Counted from the stretch's first letter, positions 50,675 through 59,154 are shown. The stretch: DNA of 64,000 bases from Polynucleobacter corsicus (GCF_018688255.1 NZ_CP061314.1:124001-188000), one strand, 5' to 3'. Notes: generated from the letters alone by a model not told the origin. Program-made: numbers and translations.

Positions 50675-51745
50675 CTAATGCCAAGTGCCAAGCTCGGCAT
50701 CTAGCGATATCTGATCTACTAAGCCGGACTGTAGTAATTGCGCCCCTGCTGCGTGGATATCAAGCGCATGAGCTGATTCAAATAAATGTTTGCTTCCCAA
50801 CACCTCATGGATGCCAATACGTCCAAAATAGCCAGATCCCTTACAAAGCTTACAAGGCGCCTTACTCAGGTTGAGATTGCATTGATTGCAGAGTTTACGA
50901 ATTAATCTTTGAGAGCTAACGCAACGAAGACAAGATTCAATAGACTCTTGATCTACTCCAAGGCTTTTAAGTCGGCTTAATGCGCCAATGGCATTGCGTG
51001 TATGAAGAGTGCTTAAAACTAAATGCCCGGTTTGTGCTGCTTGAATAGCAAGCTGTGCACTGGCAGCATCCCGTATTTCACCAATCATGATGACATCCGG
51101 ATCTTGGCGCAAGAGTGCGCGAATAATGACTGAAAAATCTAATCCCGCTTTTGGGTGATAAGTCACTTGATTTATTCCAGGTAGCCGAATTTCAATTGGA
51201 TCTTCGACTGAGCAAATATTACGTTGCACTTGGTTCAATGAGTTCAAACAGCTATATAAGGTTCGAGTCTTACCGCTTCCGGTAGGCCCTGTTACCAGAA
51301 TCAATCCATTGGTTTGGCTAATAGCGTCTCGAACTATTCCTAGTTGCTCTGGCAGTAATCCAATTTGATCCAGTGCCAACTCTTCCAAGCAGCTGGGCAA
51401 AATACGTACTACCGCTTTTTCACCATATAAGGTGGGAAGAATAGATACTCGGCAATCGATATTGGGGTGGCTAAAGTCATGGCCAATCACAAGACGACCA
51501 TCTTGAGGTAAACGTTTTTCTGCAATATCAAGACGTGCCAATATTTTGATGCGCGTGATTAGACGTTCATGAAAATCAATGGGGTATTGGTTTTGTAGAG
51601 TGAGGCGACCATCGATTCTCGTGCGCACTACTGTTTCTAGAGATCTCGCCTCAATATGAATATCCGTAGCCCGATTATTTAATGCATCAACAGCGATGTC
51701 ATGCCAGGTCCGAATAATGTGAGAGTCATGTAGTAAGTCGCTCAA
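50675..51745 (-). CDS. pilB: Type IV pilus assembly ATPase, short form
   Basis: A 356-residue GspE/PilB-family ATPase. ATDIHIEARSLETVVRTRIDGRL opens the N2 domain. Walker A is GPTGSGKT at 153-160, followed by QRNICSVEDPIEIRLPGINQVTYHPKAGLDF, RQDPDVIMIGEIRDAASAQLAIQAAQTGHLVLSTLHT, and a tetracysteine zinc element CNQCNLNLSKAPCKLC. The usual N-terminal domain of about 150-200 residues found in PilB (about 560 residues) is absent. The start is a TTG overlapping the upstream stop (TTGA); the frame extends into the upstream gene without another usual start. Confidence 0.88.
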   Translation of the reverse strand: MSDLLHDSHIIRTWHDIAVDALNNRATDIHIEARSLETVVRTRIDGRLTLQNQYPIDFHERLITRIKILARLDIAEKRLPQDGRLVIGHDFSHPNIDCRVSILPTLYGEKAVVRILPSCLEELALDQIGLLPEQLGIVRDAISQTNGLILVTGPTGSGKTRTLYSCLNSLNQVQRNICSVEDPIEIRLPGINQVTYHPKAGLDFSVIIRALLRQDPDVIMIGEIRDAASAQLAIQAAQTGHLVLSTLHTRNAIGALSRLKSLGVDQESIESCLRCVSSQRLIRKLCNQCNLNLSKAPCKLCKGSGYFGRIGIHEVLGSKHLFESAHALDIHAAGAQLLQSGLVDQISLDAELGTWH

Positions 51746-53031
51746 TCTTGATTCGGTTGAGTGAGGGGTTGGTATAGCTTCACTGTTTTTACGCCCTGCT
51801 CATCAAACTGTACGATTTCCATCACCACGCCAGCAATTCGAATGCTGACATCATAATCAGGAATTGCTTCGAGCTTTTCTAGGATAAGACCGTTTAAGGT
51901 ACGGGGCCCATCGAGCGGGAGATCCAACTTCAGAAGTCGATTTAAATCTCGCAATGAGGCAGTACCGCTAGCAAGGTAAGTTCCATCAGCAAGCCAATGA
52001 GGTTCATTAGAAAGATTGGAGAATGAAGTGGTGAACTCGCCGATAAGCTCTTCCACAATATCCTCAAAAGTGACTAGACCAAGGACTTCGCCATATTCAT
52101 TCACGACTAAGCTGAGTCGCTGTTGGTTATCCTGGAAAAATTGCATCTGCTGCAGAACGGGCGTCCCACTAGGAATGAAGTAGGGCTCATTGAGCAGAGA
52201 TCTAAAATCTTCATGATGAAGCTCTGCATTACCTAGCAATGAGAGTGCTTTTTTCACAGATAGAATTCCGACAATGCGCTCAGAGTCGCCATCGCATACT
52301 GGAAGTTTGTTGTGATAGCAGGTTTCTAATTGTTCTATTACCTCGTCAATAGGGCGAGAGAGATCTAGCACTTCAATTTTTGAGCGCGGTGTCATCACAT
52401 CATCAACCAAAATATTTTCAAGATTGAAAAGATTTAGCAAGATATTGCGATGGTGGGCAGAAACAAATCGATTAGATTCCAGAACTAAGCTACGCAACTC
52501 TTCTTTGCTCATGACTCCCTTATCAGTTGAAGCTTGTAATCCTGATACCTTCATCAACCCCGATACAAAGCTATTGATGAACCAGAGTGGTGGCTTCAGT
52601 GCAAAGGTGAGGGGGAGAATGAGCCAGCCAACATTACTCGCAATTTTTTCTGGAAAGGCTGCGCCGATCACTTTCGGAGTGATCTCGCTAAAAATAATGA
52701 TGAGTAGAGCAACAACTAATGTGGCAATAGATAACACTAGGCCGCTATCGCCAAAAATATGTAAAGCAATACCAGTAACTAAGATTGGTAGGATGGTGTT
52801 GATAAGATTATTCGATATCAGCAGTACTGAAAGCAGTGAATCCATGCGCTTTAATAGTCGCTCGGCAAGTGCAGCTCCAGCATTGCCACCATGAGCCATG
52901 GCGCGCAGGCGATGACGATTGGAAGAAAGCATGCTGGTTTCGGCCATAGAAAAGAAACCAGAGAGTGCGAGTAAGAATAGGACTAATGCGACTTGGCCAA
53001 TAAAAGGCCAATCATCAAAAAAAGTGTCCAT
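51742..53031 (-). CDS. CNNM/CorC-type membrane protein with CBS domains
   Basis: A 429-residue protein with an N-terminal DUF21 (CNNM) membrane domain of about four helices (for example ALVLFLLALSGFFSMAETSMLSSNRHRL). Two CBS domains start at VDDVMTPRSKIEVLDL and near YFIPSGTPVLQQM. A C-terminal CorC/HlyC domain contains GLILEKLEAIPDYDVSIRIAGVVMEIVQ. Such proteins are linked to magnesium or cobalt export; the label hemolysin is misleading. It is first in the leftward operon that continues into pilB by a four-base overlap. Confidence 0.9.
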   Translation of the reverse strand: MDTFFDDWPFIGQVALVLFLLALSGFFSMAETSMLSSNRHRLRAMAHGGNAGAALAERLLKRMDSLLSVLLISNNLINTILPILVTGIALHIFGDSGLVLSIATLVVALLIIIFSEITPKVIGAAFPEKIASNVGWLILPLTFALKPPLWFINSFVSGLMKVSGLQASTDKGVMSKEELRSLVLESNRFVSAHHRNILLNLFNLENILVDDVMTPRSKIEVLDLSRPIDEVIEQLETCYHNKLPVCDGDSERIVGILSVKKALSLLGNAELHHEDFRSLLNEPYFIPSGTPVLQQMQFFQDNQQRLSLVVNEYGEVLGLVTFEDIVEELIGEFTTSFSNLSNEPHWLADGTYLASGTASLRDLNRLLKLDLPLDGPRTLNGLILEKLEAIPDYDVSIRIAGVVMEIVQFDEQGVKTVKLYQPLTQPNQD

Positions 53032-53065
53032 CAGTTATGCCTGCAAAGAATAAGGAACAACCAAT

Positions 53066-53097
53066 ATAGCAAAGTGCTATTTCAGTAGCTATAGCTA
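53066..53097. promoter_or_regulatory. Two short palindromic elements between corC-like gene and ogt
   Basis: ATAGCA-AAG-TGCTAT (53066-53080) and TAGCTATAGCTA (53086-53097) both consist of repeated AGC/GCT-TAT units. They lie in the 117-base gap between the divergent genes, where promoters for both are expected. They could be operator sites; no regulator is known for them. Confidence 0.3.
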
Positions 53098-53148
53098 TAT
53101 CGGAATCCTGTATGAATTTACCCCTCAATCTGTGTCAGAATCTTCTGC

Positions 53149-53643
53149 ATGCCGACCCTTAAATCAATCGAGTATTGCGTGATACCCGCCCCTTTTGGGC
53201 GTCTAGGCGTGCAAACTGAGCTAGTAGATGGCAGTCTGATGATCTCAAAAATTGATTATCTGCCACTAGATGCTGCCTTGATTCCTCCCGGGAATGCCTT
53301 GGCGAAGGCTTTTTCAAAGCAGAGCATTCAATACTTCAATGACGCTTCATCAACATTTGATATCCCACTCAAGCCTGCCGGCACGCCTCACCAGCAAAAA
53401 GTCTGGAATGCCACTCTAGGCATTGAGGCGGGAAGGACCATTACCTATGGTGAGATTGCAAAACAGATTAAAAGTGGACCTCGTGCAGTTGGTACTGCTT
53501 GCGGTGCCAACCCTTACCCTTTGGTTACTCCGTGCCATAGAGTAGTTTCCGCTCAAGGTCTTGGGGGTTTTATGAAAGAGGATAGTCCGGGTTTTTATCG
53601 CCAGATCAAAATTTGGCTCTTAAAGCATGAGGGCGTGCTTTAG
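53149..53643 (+). CDS. ogt: Methylated-DNA:protein-cysteine methyltransferase
   Basis: A 164-residue suicide DNA repair enzyme that takes the methyl group from O6-methylguanine. The acceptor is Cys129 in NPYPLVTPCHRVVS, the PCHR motif. GIEAGRTITYGEIAKQIKSGPRAVGTACGANP is the helix-turn-helix and Arg-finger region typical of the family. No Ada-type N-terminal regulatory domain is fused. Its stop interlocks with that of the squalene-synthase-like gene by four bases (TTAG), so the pair is convergent. Confidence 0.94.
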   Translation: MPTLKSIEYCVIPAPFGRLGVQTELVDGSLMISKIDYLPLDAALIPPGNALAKAFSKQSIQYFNDASSTFDIPLKPAGTPHQQKVWNATLGIEAGRTITYGEIAKQIKSGPRAVGTACGANPYPLVTPCHRVVSAQGLGGFMKEDSPGFYRQIKIWLLKHEGVL

Positions 53644-54629
53644 GTATTCTTGGTCGAGAGTTTTCTAAGTTGCTGAGATGCTGCGTAAAAGAATGATTTC
53701 ATTAAGAGTTTATTTCCGGCCGCGATCTTTGTGAAGGCGTAAAAAATCCAAACGGAATTTCTAGATAGTTTCACTTCAGACTGATTGCTAAATTCTTTTC
53801 TGCTGGCAATTTTTTCAAGTGTCATAACAGCAAGCCCGAAGGCTAGGAAGCAGAAGCGTCTCATGCCTATTTCATTCTCTGGAAGTAAAAGAATGTAGCT
53901 CATTGAGTCTTGAAGTTTTTCGTAGGCAAGCTTCAGAAGCTCTACTTGGCTCATCTGCGCTGGCTTCCAGGAAACTCCACGTGCACGATCTGCTGGTGAG
54001 TCTTTCAGAATATTGGTCATTTGTAAGGCTTGACCAAAAGCGATGGCTAACTGCTCATGTCCTTGAATCCGTTTTGCAAACACAGGGGAGTAGTTACTAA
54101 AAATACTTGTCAATAACTCGCCCACTACGCCAGCTACTACATAGCAATACTCTTCAAATTCTGCGAGGTCTTTTAATCCCTCTTGCGATTGTCGATTATG
54201 AAAATGGGACATACCATCAGACATAATCGAAACACAGCGGCTAATGGCAGCTTGATCGCTATCTGGGAAAGTGTGCAGAATGCGAAGAACAGTAGGGGTG
54301 TGCGCAATTAAATCAAGCTCATCAGCATTGGAATAGCTCTTGAGAGCATCTAGGCAGGGAGTTACAAATGACGCTACTGGAATAGTCCCTAGTGTCGCCT
54401 CTAAAAATAGCTTAGATAAGTGCTGTTTTTCTGCTGGATTGAGCTCAGCCGCATCCTCGATCGTGTCGACAATACGGCACAGTAAATAGGTGTTGCCAAC
54501 CACTATTTCAATCGCTGGTGGCAATAGAGGGATTGTGAGCGCAAAAGTGCGTGATACAGAACCCAAAATCGCTTTTTGATAGGCTAAATCGCTATTGGGG
54601 TTCTCTTTAGGGTGCACGGCGGAATTCAC
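53640..54629 (-). CDS. Squalene/phytoene synthase family protein (squalene synthase-like)
   Basis: A 329-residue all-helical prenyl head-to-head synthase. The first aspartate-rich region is TYLLCRIVDTIEDAAEL and the second is FGQALQMTNILKDSPADRARG. VSRTFALTIPLL near the N-terminus and EYCYVVAGVVGELLTSIF are conserved. The layout resembles squalene synthase (farnesyl-diphosphate farnesyltransferase) more than phytoene synthase; that is my reading of the motifs. The start is a GTG at 54629. No hopanoid or carotenoid genes are nearby, so the product is open. Confidence 0.82.
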   Translation of the reverse strand: MNSAVHPKENPNSDLAYQKAILGSVSRTFALTIPLLPPAIEIVVGNTYLLCRIVDTIEDAAELNPAEKQHLSKLFLEATLGTIPVASFVTPCLDALKSYSNADELDLIAHTPTVLRILHTFPDSDQAAISRCVSIMSDGMSHFHNRQSQEGLKDLAEFEEYCYVVAGVVGELLTSIFSNYSPVFAKRIQGHEQLAIAFGQALQMTNILKDSPADRARGVSWKPAQMSQVELLKLAYEKLQDSMSYILLLPENEIGMRRFCFLAFGLAVMTLEKIASRKEFSNQSEVKLSRNSVWIFYAFTKIAAGNKLLMKSFFYAASQQLRKLSTKNT

Positions 54630-54700
54630 CCCTGAATTATGTCAGACCGGCATGCCCAAATTTAACCCTAATTGCTTAAATGCCATAAGTAACAAAGCCA

Positions 54701-54727
54701 TATAATTTGTGCAAATTCCAGAAGGAG
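54701..54727 (+). promoter_or_regulatory. Candidate -10 element and strong ribosome-binding site of the symporter gene
   Basis: TATAAT at 54701-54706 matches the -10 consensus, but no good -35 is present at 16-18 bases. AGGAG at 54723-54727 lies ten bases before the ATG of the symporter. The element sets transcription of the rightward symporter gene. Confidence 0.35.
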
Positions 54728-54737
54728 AAATTAGGCG

Positions 54738-56171
54738 ATGTTGATTTGGTTTGTCATCATCTATTGGGTGGTTTCTGTAGGCATTGGTCTATGGGCTGCG
54801 CTACGAGTCAAAAACACCGCTGACTTTGCCGCAGCAGGTCATAGCCTTCCTTTGCCTATTGTTACCGCCACCGTATTTGCCACTTGGTTTGGCTCGGAGG
54901 CAGTTTTAGGCATTCCTGCAACCTTCTTAAAAGAGGGTTTAGGTGGAATCGTATCTGACCCCTTTGGCTCATCTTTATGCCTCATATTGGTGGGCCTGTT
55001 TTTTGCTCGTCACCTCTACAACCGTCGAATGCTCACAATCGGTGATTTCTTTAGGGAGAAATACGGTCGTACCGTGGAAGTGCTGGTGACCCTTTGTATT
55101 GTGATCTCTTATTTAGGCTGGGTTTCAGCTCAAATTAAAGCCCTTGGCCTAGTTTTTAATGTAGTTTCCGATGGCAGCATCACGCAAACAGCCGGCATGT
55201 TGATTGGTGCTGGGAGTGTGCTGATTTATACCTTGTTTGGCGGTATGTGGTCAGTAGCCATAACCGATTTCATTCAGATGATCATTATTGTGGTGGGCAT
55301 GCTCTACATTGGTGGAGAAATGACAACCCAAGTTGGAGGAGTTGGTATCGTTTTTGATCATGCACTCGCAGCAGGTCAATTCTCTAATTTTTGGCCCGAT
55401 ATGAACCTTGCCTCCATGCTGGGTTTTACTGCGGCTTTGTGCACCATGATGCTGGGCTCCATTCCACAGCAAGATGTCTTTCAGCGGATTACATCCTCCA
55501 AGAACGTCAACATTGCCGTTCAGGCAGCCTTATTGGGTGGGGTTCTGTATTTTGTATTTGCCTTTGTGCCCTTATACCTGGCTTATTCAGCAACCATCAT
55601 TAGCCCGGATTTGGTAAAGCAGCACATCGACACTGATCCACAAATGATTTTGCCTAAGCTTATTCTGAATCATGCTCCATTAATTGCACAGGTAATGTTT
55701 TTTGGCGCCTTACTGTCGGCAATTAAAAGTTGTGCCAGTGCCACTCTGTTAGCACCCTCTGTCACTTTCGCTGAAAATATTGTACGAGGGTTTTTTAAGC
55801 ATTTATCTGATCAACACTTACTGAAGATTATGCGAATCACCGTCCTCTGTTTTACCGTAGCGGTTACCTTTTTTGCAATTAATTCAGAGCTATCTATTTT
55901 TAAGATGGTTGAAAATGCCTACAAGATCACGCTCGTAGCAGCTTTTGTACCCTTAGCATTTGGCGTGTATTGGTCAAGAGCAAATTCTTTGGGTGGTTTG
56001 TTAGCTGTTTTAGGGGGCTTAGTAGCTTGGATAGGCTGCGAAATGATGGCCCCGACAGCAATCCTTCCCCCTCAATTGGCTGGCCTTTTAGTCAGCATTA
56101 TCGGCATGCTGTTGGGTGGCTTGATAGCAGGGCCGAGGCCAATAGCACGCTCAGGCGCACTGAATAAGTAG
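54738..56171 (+). CDS. Sodium:solute symporter family transporter
   Basis: A 477-residue integral membrane protein with about 13 helices of the SSS (LeuT-fold) family. TATVFATWFGSEAVLGIPATFLKEGLGGI is the typical first broken helix, and GDFFREKYGR follows. GSIPQQDVFQRITSSKN is the conserved family signature region. Substrates in this family range from sugars and proline to pantothenate and short organic acids; none can be assigned. A PanE-family reductase gene follows 82 bases later. Confidence 0.88.
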   Translation: MLIWFVIIYWVVSVGIGLWAALRVKNTADFAAAGHSLPLPIVTATVFATWFGSEAVLGIPATFLKEGLGGIVSDPFGSSLCLILVGLFFARHLYNRRMLTIGDFFREKYGRTVEVLVTLCIVISYLGWVSAQIKALGLVFNVVSDGSITQTAGMLIGAGSVLIYTLFGGMWSVAITDFIQMIIIVVGMLYIGGEMTTQVGGVGIVFDHALAAGQFSNFWPDMNLASMLGFTAALCTMMLGSIPQQDVFQRITSSKNVNIAVQAALLGGVLYFVFAFVPLYLAYSATIISPDLVKQHIDTDPQMILPKLILNHAPLIAQVMFFGALLSAIKSCASATLLAPSVTFAENIVRGFFKHLSDQHLLKIMRITVLCFTVAVTFFAINSELSIFKMVENAYKITLVAAFVPLAFGVYWSRANSLGGLLAVLGGLVAWIGCEMMAPTAILPPQLAGLLVSIIGMLLGGLIAGPRPIARSGALNK

Positions 56172-56253
56172 GGCCTCAATATTTTATTGCACCCCTAAAT
56201 GTTCTCCTCTAATATGAGATTAATTCAAAATTTTTTATCTTTATGGAGTTCCT

Positions 56254-57273
56254 ATGAAAATCTGTGTGATCGGTGGAGGGGGTGCGATTGGCGGCTATCT
56301 TGCTGTCATGTTGGCACGAGCCGGTAATGACGTTACAGTAGTCGCCCGTGGCGCAACCTTGGCAGCAATCAAAGAGCGTGGCCTTGCATTAATTATGGAT
56401 GACCAGCCTGAGCCTTTGGTAGCAGAGGTAAAAGCGGTTGAAAAAATTCGGGATGCCGAAACACCTGATGTGGTGATTTTGGCAGTAAAAGCCCATCAGG
56501 TTGAGCCGATCATTGAAGATCTCGCTGCGATCATGGGGCCTGAGACAATTCTAATTCCGATGCAAAACGGAATTCCTTGGTGGTACTTCCAGAAGTTGGG
56601 TGGCGACTATCGAGATCACTCGGTTGAAACGGTTGATGCGGGTGGCGTTGCTAAAAATGCAATCAATCCCAATAACATTATTGGTTGCGTAGTGTATCCG
56701 GCTACCTTTACTCAAGCCCCTGGTGTGATTCGTCACGTTGAAGGTAATCGCTTCCCATTAGGCGAGCTAGATGGTCAGCAAACTGAACGTATTCAGAAGA
56801 TATCTGAAATGATGTCAGCAGCTGGATTTAAGTCACCTATCCTGGAAGATATTCGCTCTGAGATTTGGCTGAAATTGTGGGGCAATATGACCTTCAATCC
56901 AATCAGCTCTTTGACTCACGGAACATTGGAAGGTATTTGCCAATATCCACTGACTAAAGAGTTGGCCCGCAATATGATGGCTGAAGCACAAACTATTGCT
57001 GAGAAGTTGGGTGTCACTTTCCGGGTGGATATTGAACGTCGTATTGCTGGTGCAGAGAAAGTGGGTAAACACAAGACCTCGATGTTGCAGGACTTAGAAG
57101 CAGGTCGTAGCTTGGAGATTGATGCCTTATTGGGCTCGGTAATTGAGCTTGGCCAGATTACCAAAATACCAACACCGTGCCTCAATACAGTCTTTGCTTT
57201 AACAAAGTATCTTGATGAAAATGTCCAAGCCTCTAAGGGTAGCTTGGCATTGCCATCTGTTTCTGGTTATTAA
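56254..57273 (+). CDS. 2-dehydropantoate 2-reductase family protein (PanE-like)
   Basis: A 339-residue NADP-dependent reductase. The Rossmann motif is KICVIGGGGAIGGYLAVMLARAGNDVTVVARG at 2-33. VVILAVKAHQVEPII and LIPMQNGIPWW carry the conserved Lys and Asn-Gly of the family. LKLWGNMTFNPISSLT holds the catalytic-type Lys and Asn. It could be a true ketopantoate reductase or a related 2-ketoacid reductase of a degradation pathway, given the adjacent FAH-family hydrolase. A bidirectional terminator follows. Confidence 0.85.
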   Translation: MKICVIGGGGAIGGYLAVMLARAGNDVTVVARGATLAAIKERGLALIMDDQPEPLVAEVKAVEKIRDAETPDVVILAVKAHQVEPIIEDLAAIMGPETILIPMQNGIPWWYFQKLGGDYRDHSVETVDAGGVAKNAINPNNIIGCVVYPATFTQAPGVIRHVEGNRFPLGELDGQQTERIQKISEMMSAAGFKSPILEDIRSEIWLKLWGNMTFNPISSLTHGTLEGICQYPLTKELARNMMAEAQTIAEKLGVTFRVDIERRIAGAEKVGKHKTSMLQDLEAGRSLEIDALLGSVIELGQITKIPTPCLNTVFALTKYLDENVQASKGSLALPSVSGY

Positions 57274-57321
57274 GAATCTGCTGCAATAGGTCGATTCAAT
57301 ATTCAAAGTAATTGAGCATTA

Positions 57322-57356
57322 AAAAACCCTCGCTACTAAACATAGCGAGGGTTTTT
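57322..57356. terminator. Bidirectional rho-independent terminator
   Basis: Perfect 14-base arms at 57322-57335 and 57343-57356 (core CCCTCGCTA/TAGCGAGGG) with a 7-base loop, A-run on the left and T-run on the right. It lies between the convergent PanE-like and FAH-family genes and can serve both. Confidence 0.95.
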
Positions 57357-57395
57357 GTTTTGAGGGTTTAGTTTTAGATCAACAACCTTGATCAT

Positions 57396-58163
57396 TTATT
57401 CGAAGCGATTGTCCAGGCGTCCAACACCCTCAATAATGATGCTGACATTGCTACCGGGCTTCATAGAGCCAACACCAACAGAGGTACCACAGGCGATGAT
57501 GTCACCAGCTTGCAGTGGCACATCTTGAGAGATTAGGCTGACTAATTTTGCTACTGGAAAAATCATGTCGGAGACGGGATAGTTCTGACGTTCTTGATCA
57601 TTGAGGATTGTTTTAATTGTTAACTTGCTTGGATCTACATCCGTAGTGATGTATGGGCCGAAGACGCCAAAGGTATTAAAACTCTTGGAGCGCGTCCACT
57701 GGGCATATCCAGGATCGCGATTTAATATCTCAATTGCAGTGACATCGTTAATACAGGTGTAACCAAAAATAGCATGAGCTGCTTGAGTCTCATCTGCTTC
57801 ATGACAGGCTTTACCAATGACAATGCCGAGTTCACCTTCATAAACTACTTTTCCAGAGTAAGACTTGGGAGTGCGGATGACTTGGTTGGCTGCCAAGAAA
57901 GAATTATTGCCTTTCAGAAAATACAAAGGCTCTGCTGGTACAGCATGCTCAAGCTTGGTCACTAGCGCATGAAAGTTATCTACCATAGCAACCATTTTGG
58001 ATGGGGTGCATGGGATATCGATAGTGACATCAGATAACTTCAATGTCTCGCCAGTAGCTTGCGGATGATTGAATAGATCACCGGTGTACACGGCAACCTG
58101 ATCACCTTGTACTTGTCCTAAGCCGGTCTTGCCTTGATGTTGAAACCTGAGCCATTGAGCCAT
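57396..58163 (-). CDS. Fumarylacetoacetate hydrolase (FAH) family protein
   Basis: A 255-residue single-domain FAH-family protein. The metal-binding residues are in VYEGELGIVIGKACHEAD (E-x-E with a later Asp) and YTCINDVTAIEIL. SFNTFGVFGPYI and GDIIACGTSVGVGSMKPGSNVSIIIEGVGRLDN are typical of the acylpyruvase/isomerase branch. Possible reactions include acylpyruvate hydrolysis, 2-hydroxyhepta-2,4-diene-dioate isomerisation or oxaloacetate decarboxylation. An AGGAG lies upstream of the ATG. It is divergent from the GrdB/PrdB-like gene, 55 bases away. Confidence 0.88.
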   Translation of the reverse strand: MAQWLRFQHQGKTGLGQVQGDQVAVYTGDLFNHPQATGETLKLSDVTIDIPCTPSKMVAMVDNFHALVTKLEHAVPAEPLYFLKGNNSFLAANQVIRTPKSYSGKVVYEGELGIVIGKACHEADETQAAHAIFGYTCINDVTAIEILNRDPGYAQWTRSKSFNTFGVFGPYITTDVDPSKLTIKTILNDQERQNYPVSDMIFPVAKLVSLISQDVPLQAGDIIACGTSVGVGSMKPGSNVSIIIEGVGRLDNRFE

Positions 58164-58218
58164 AATGAATTCTCCTGATGGTTAATATTTATAAGCAATA
58201 TCTTACAGGGATGGATTG

Positions 58219-59154
58219 ATGGCTAAGCATTCTGAATTACTTTTTGCGCCCGAATTAGATCAGCCAGTTCGCTATATTGAGCGTACCCGTAATTACTATC
58301 TTGGTTTGGGGTATGAAACGCCGTATGTTTGGGCGCATTACATTGATGTGCCTTTTACTCTGTTGCAAAAGCCTCTTAATCAATCGATCCTGGGTTTAGT
58401 AACTACTGCCGTTCCCTTTGATGCTAGCAAGGGCCCTCAAGGACCTGGCGCACCCTATAACGCTGCAGCTAAGTTTTATGACCCCTATATCTACCCAACT
58501 GATGAGAGTGTAGATCTGCGTATTGCGCATGTCGGTGTTGATAGGCTCAATGCCAACATGCAAGATAGTAGTTGTTGGTTTCCAATCAGTGCGGCAAAGC
58601 GGGCTGTTGCAAAGGGACGCATTCAATCCCTATCCCAGCATTTTTACGGCTTACCAACTAATCGCAGCCAACGCCATACTCTGGAAATGGATGCACCTTT
58701 GATTCTGAGCAAGATGCGCGCAGATCATGTTGATGTTGCTGTATTAATTCCAAATTGCCCGATTTGTCATCAAAGTCAAAGCTTATTGGCACGTTATTTG
58801 GAGGAGGCTGGTATGCCGACGGTCATTATGGGGGCGGCGAAAGACATTGTTGAATATTGCGGAGTGCCTCGCTTGCTTTTTAGTGACTTTCCGCTAGGTA
58901 ATGCTGCGGCACTCCCTAATGATGAGCAATCGCAAGACTCTAATTTTGAATTGGCTCTGCGCTTGCTTGAAGGTGCTCCAGGTGCCCGAACCACGGTGCA
59001 GTCCCCCTTAGTGTGGTCAGTTGACCCCACTTGGAAATTAGATTATTCCAATCTTGATCGATTGTCTCCGGAGGAGATATCGCGATTGCGTGATGAAGCT
59101 GAAAAAGCGCGCATCACAGCGCGTGATATCAGAATGAAAAGTGTTGGCGCTTAG
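58219..59154 (+). CDS. GrdB/PrdB-like protein (glycine/proline reductase component B family), Cys form
   Basis: A 311-residue protein that resembles proteins annotated as glycine/sarcosine/betaine/D-proline reductase component B. DVAVLIPNCPICHQSQSLLARYLEEAGMPTVIMGAAKDI contains a CPIC pair at 180-183, where true selenoprotein B family enzymes carry selenocysteine. VPRLLFSDFPLGNAAALPND is a second conserved block. No selenocysteine or other reductase subunits are seen, and this organism type is not a Stickland fermenter, so the real role is probably different. The start is the ATG at 58219, as the frame also offers a TTG three bases earlier. Its stop interlocks with ispB. Confidence 0.65.
   Translation: MAKHSELLFAPELDQPVRYIERTRNYYLGLGYETPYVWAHYIDVPFTLLQKPLNQSILGLVTTAVPFDASKGPQGPGAPYNAAAKFYDPYIYPTDESVDLRIAHVGVDRLNANMQDSSCWFPISAAKRAVAKGRIQSLSQHFYGLPTNRSQRHTLEMDAPLILSKMRADHVDVAVLIPNCPICHQSQSLLARYLEEAGMPTVIMGAAKDIVEYCGVPRLLFSDFPLGNAAALPNDEQSQDSNFELALRLLEGAPGARTTVQSPLVWSVDPTWKLDYSNLDRLSPEEISRLRDEAEKARITARDIRMKSVGA

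Noticed and set aside
51742..51802. Longer PilB N-terminus by extending the frame upstream of the TTG start
   Set aside because: The frame is open only to a stop at 51800-51802 and adds no start codon or family-like sequence; the missing domain cannot be recovered there.
58219..59154. Selenoprotein with UGA readthrough in the GrdB-like gene
   Set aside because: The frame has no internal UGA; the key positions are ordinary cysteines (CPIC).
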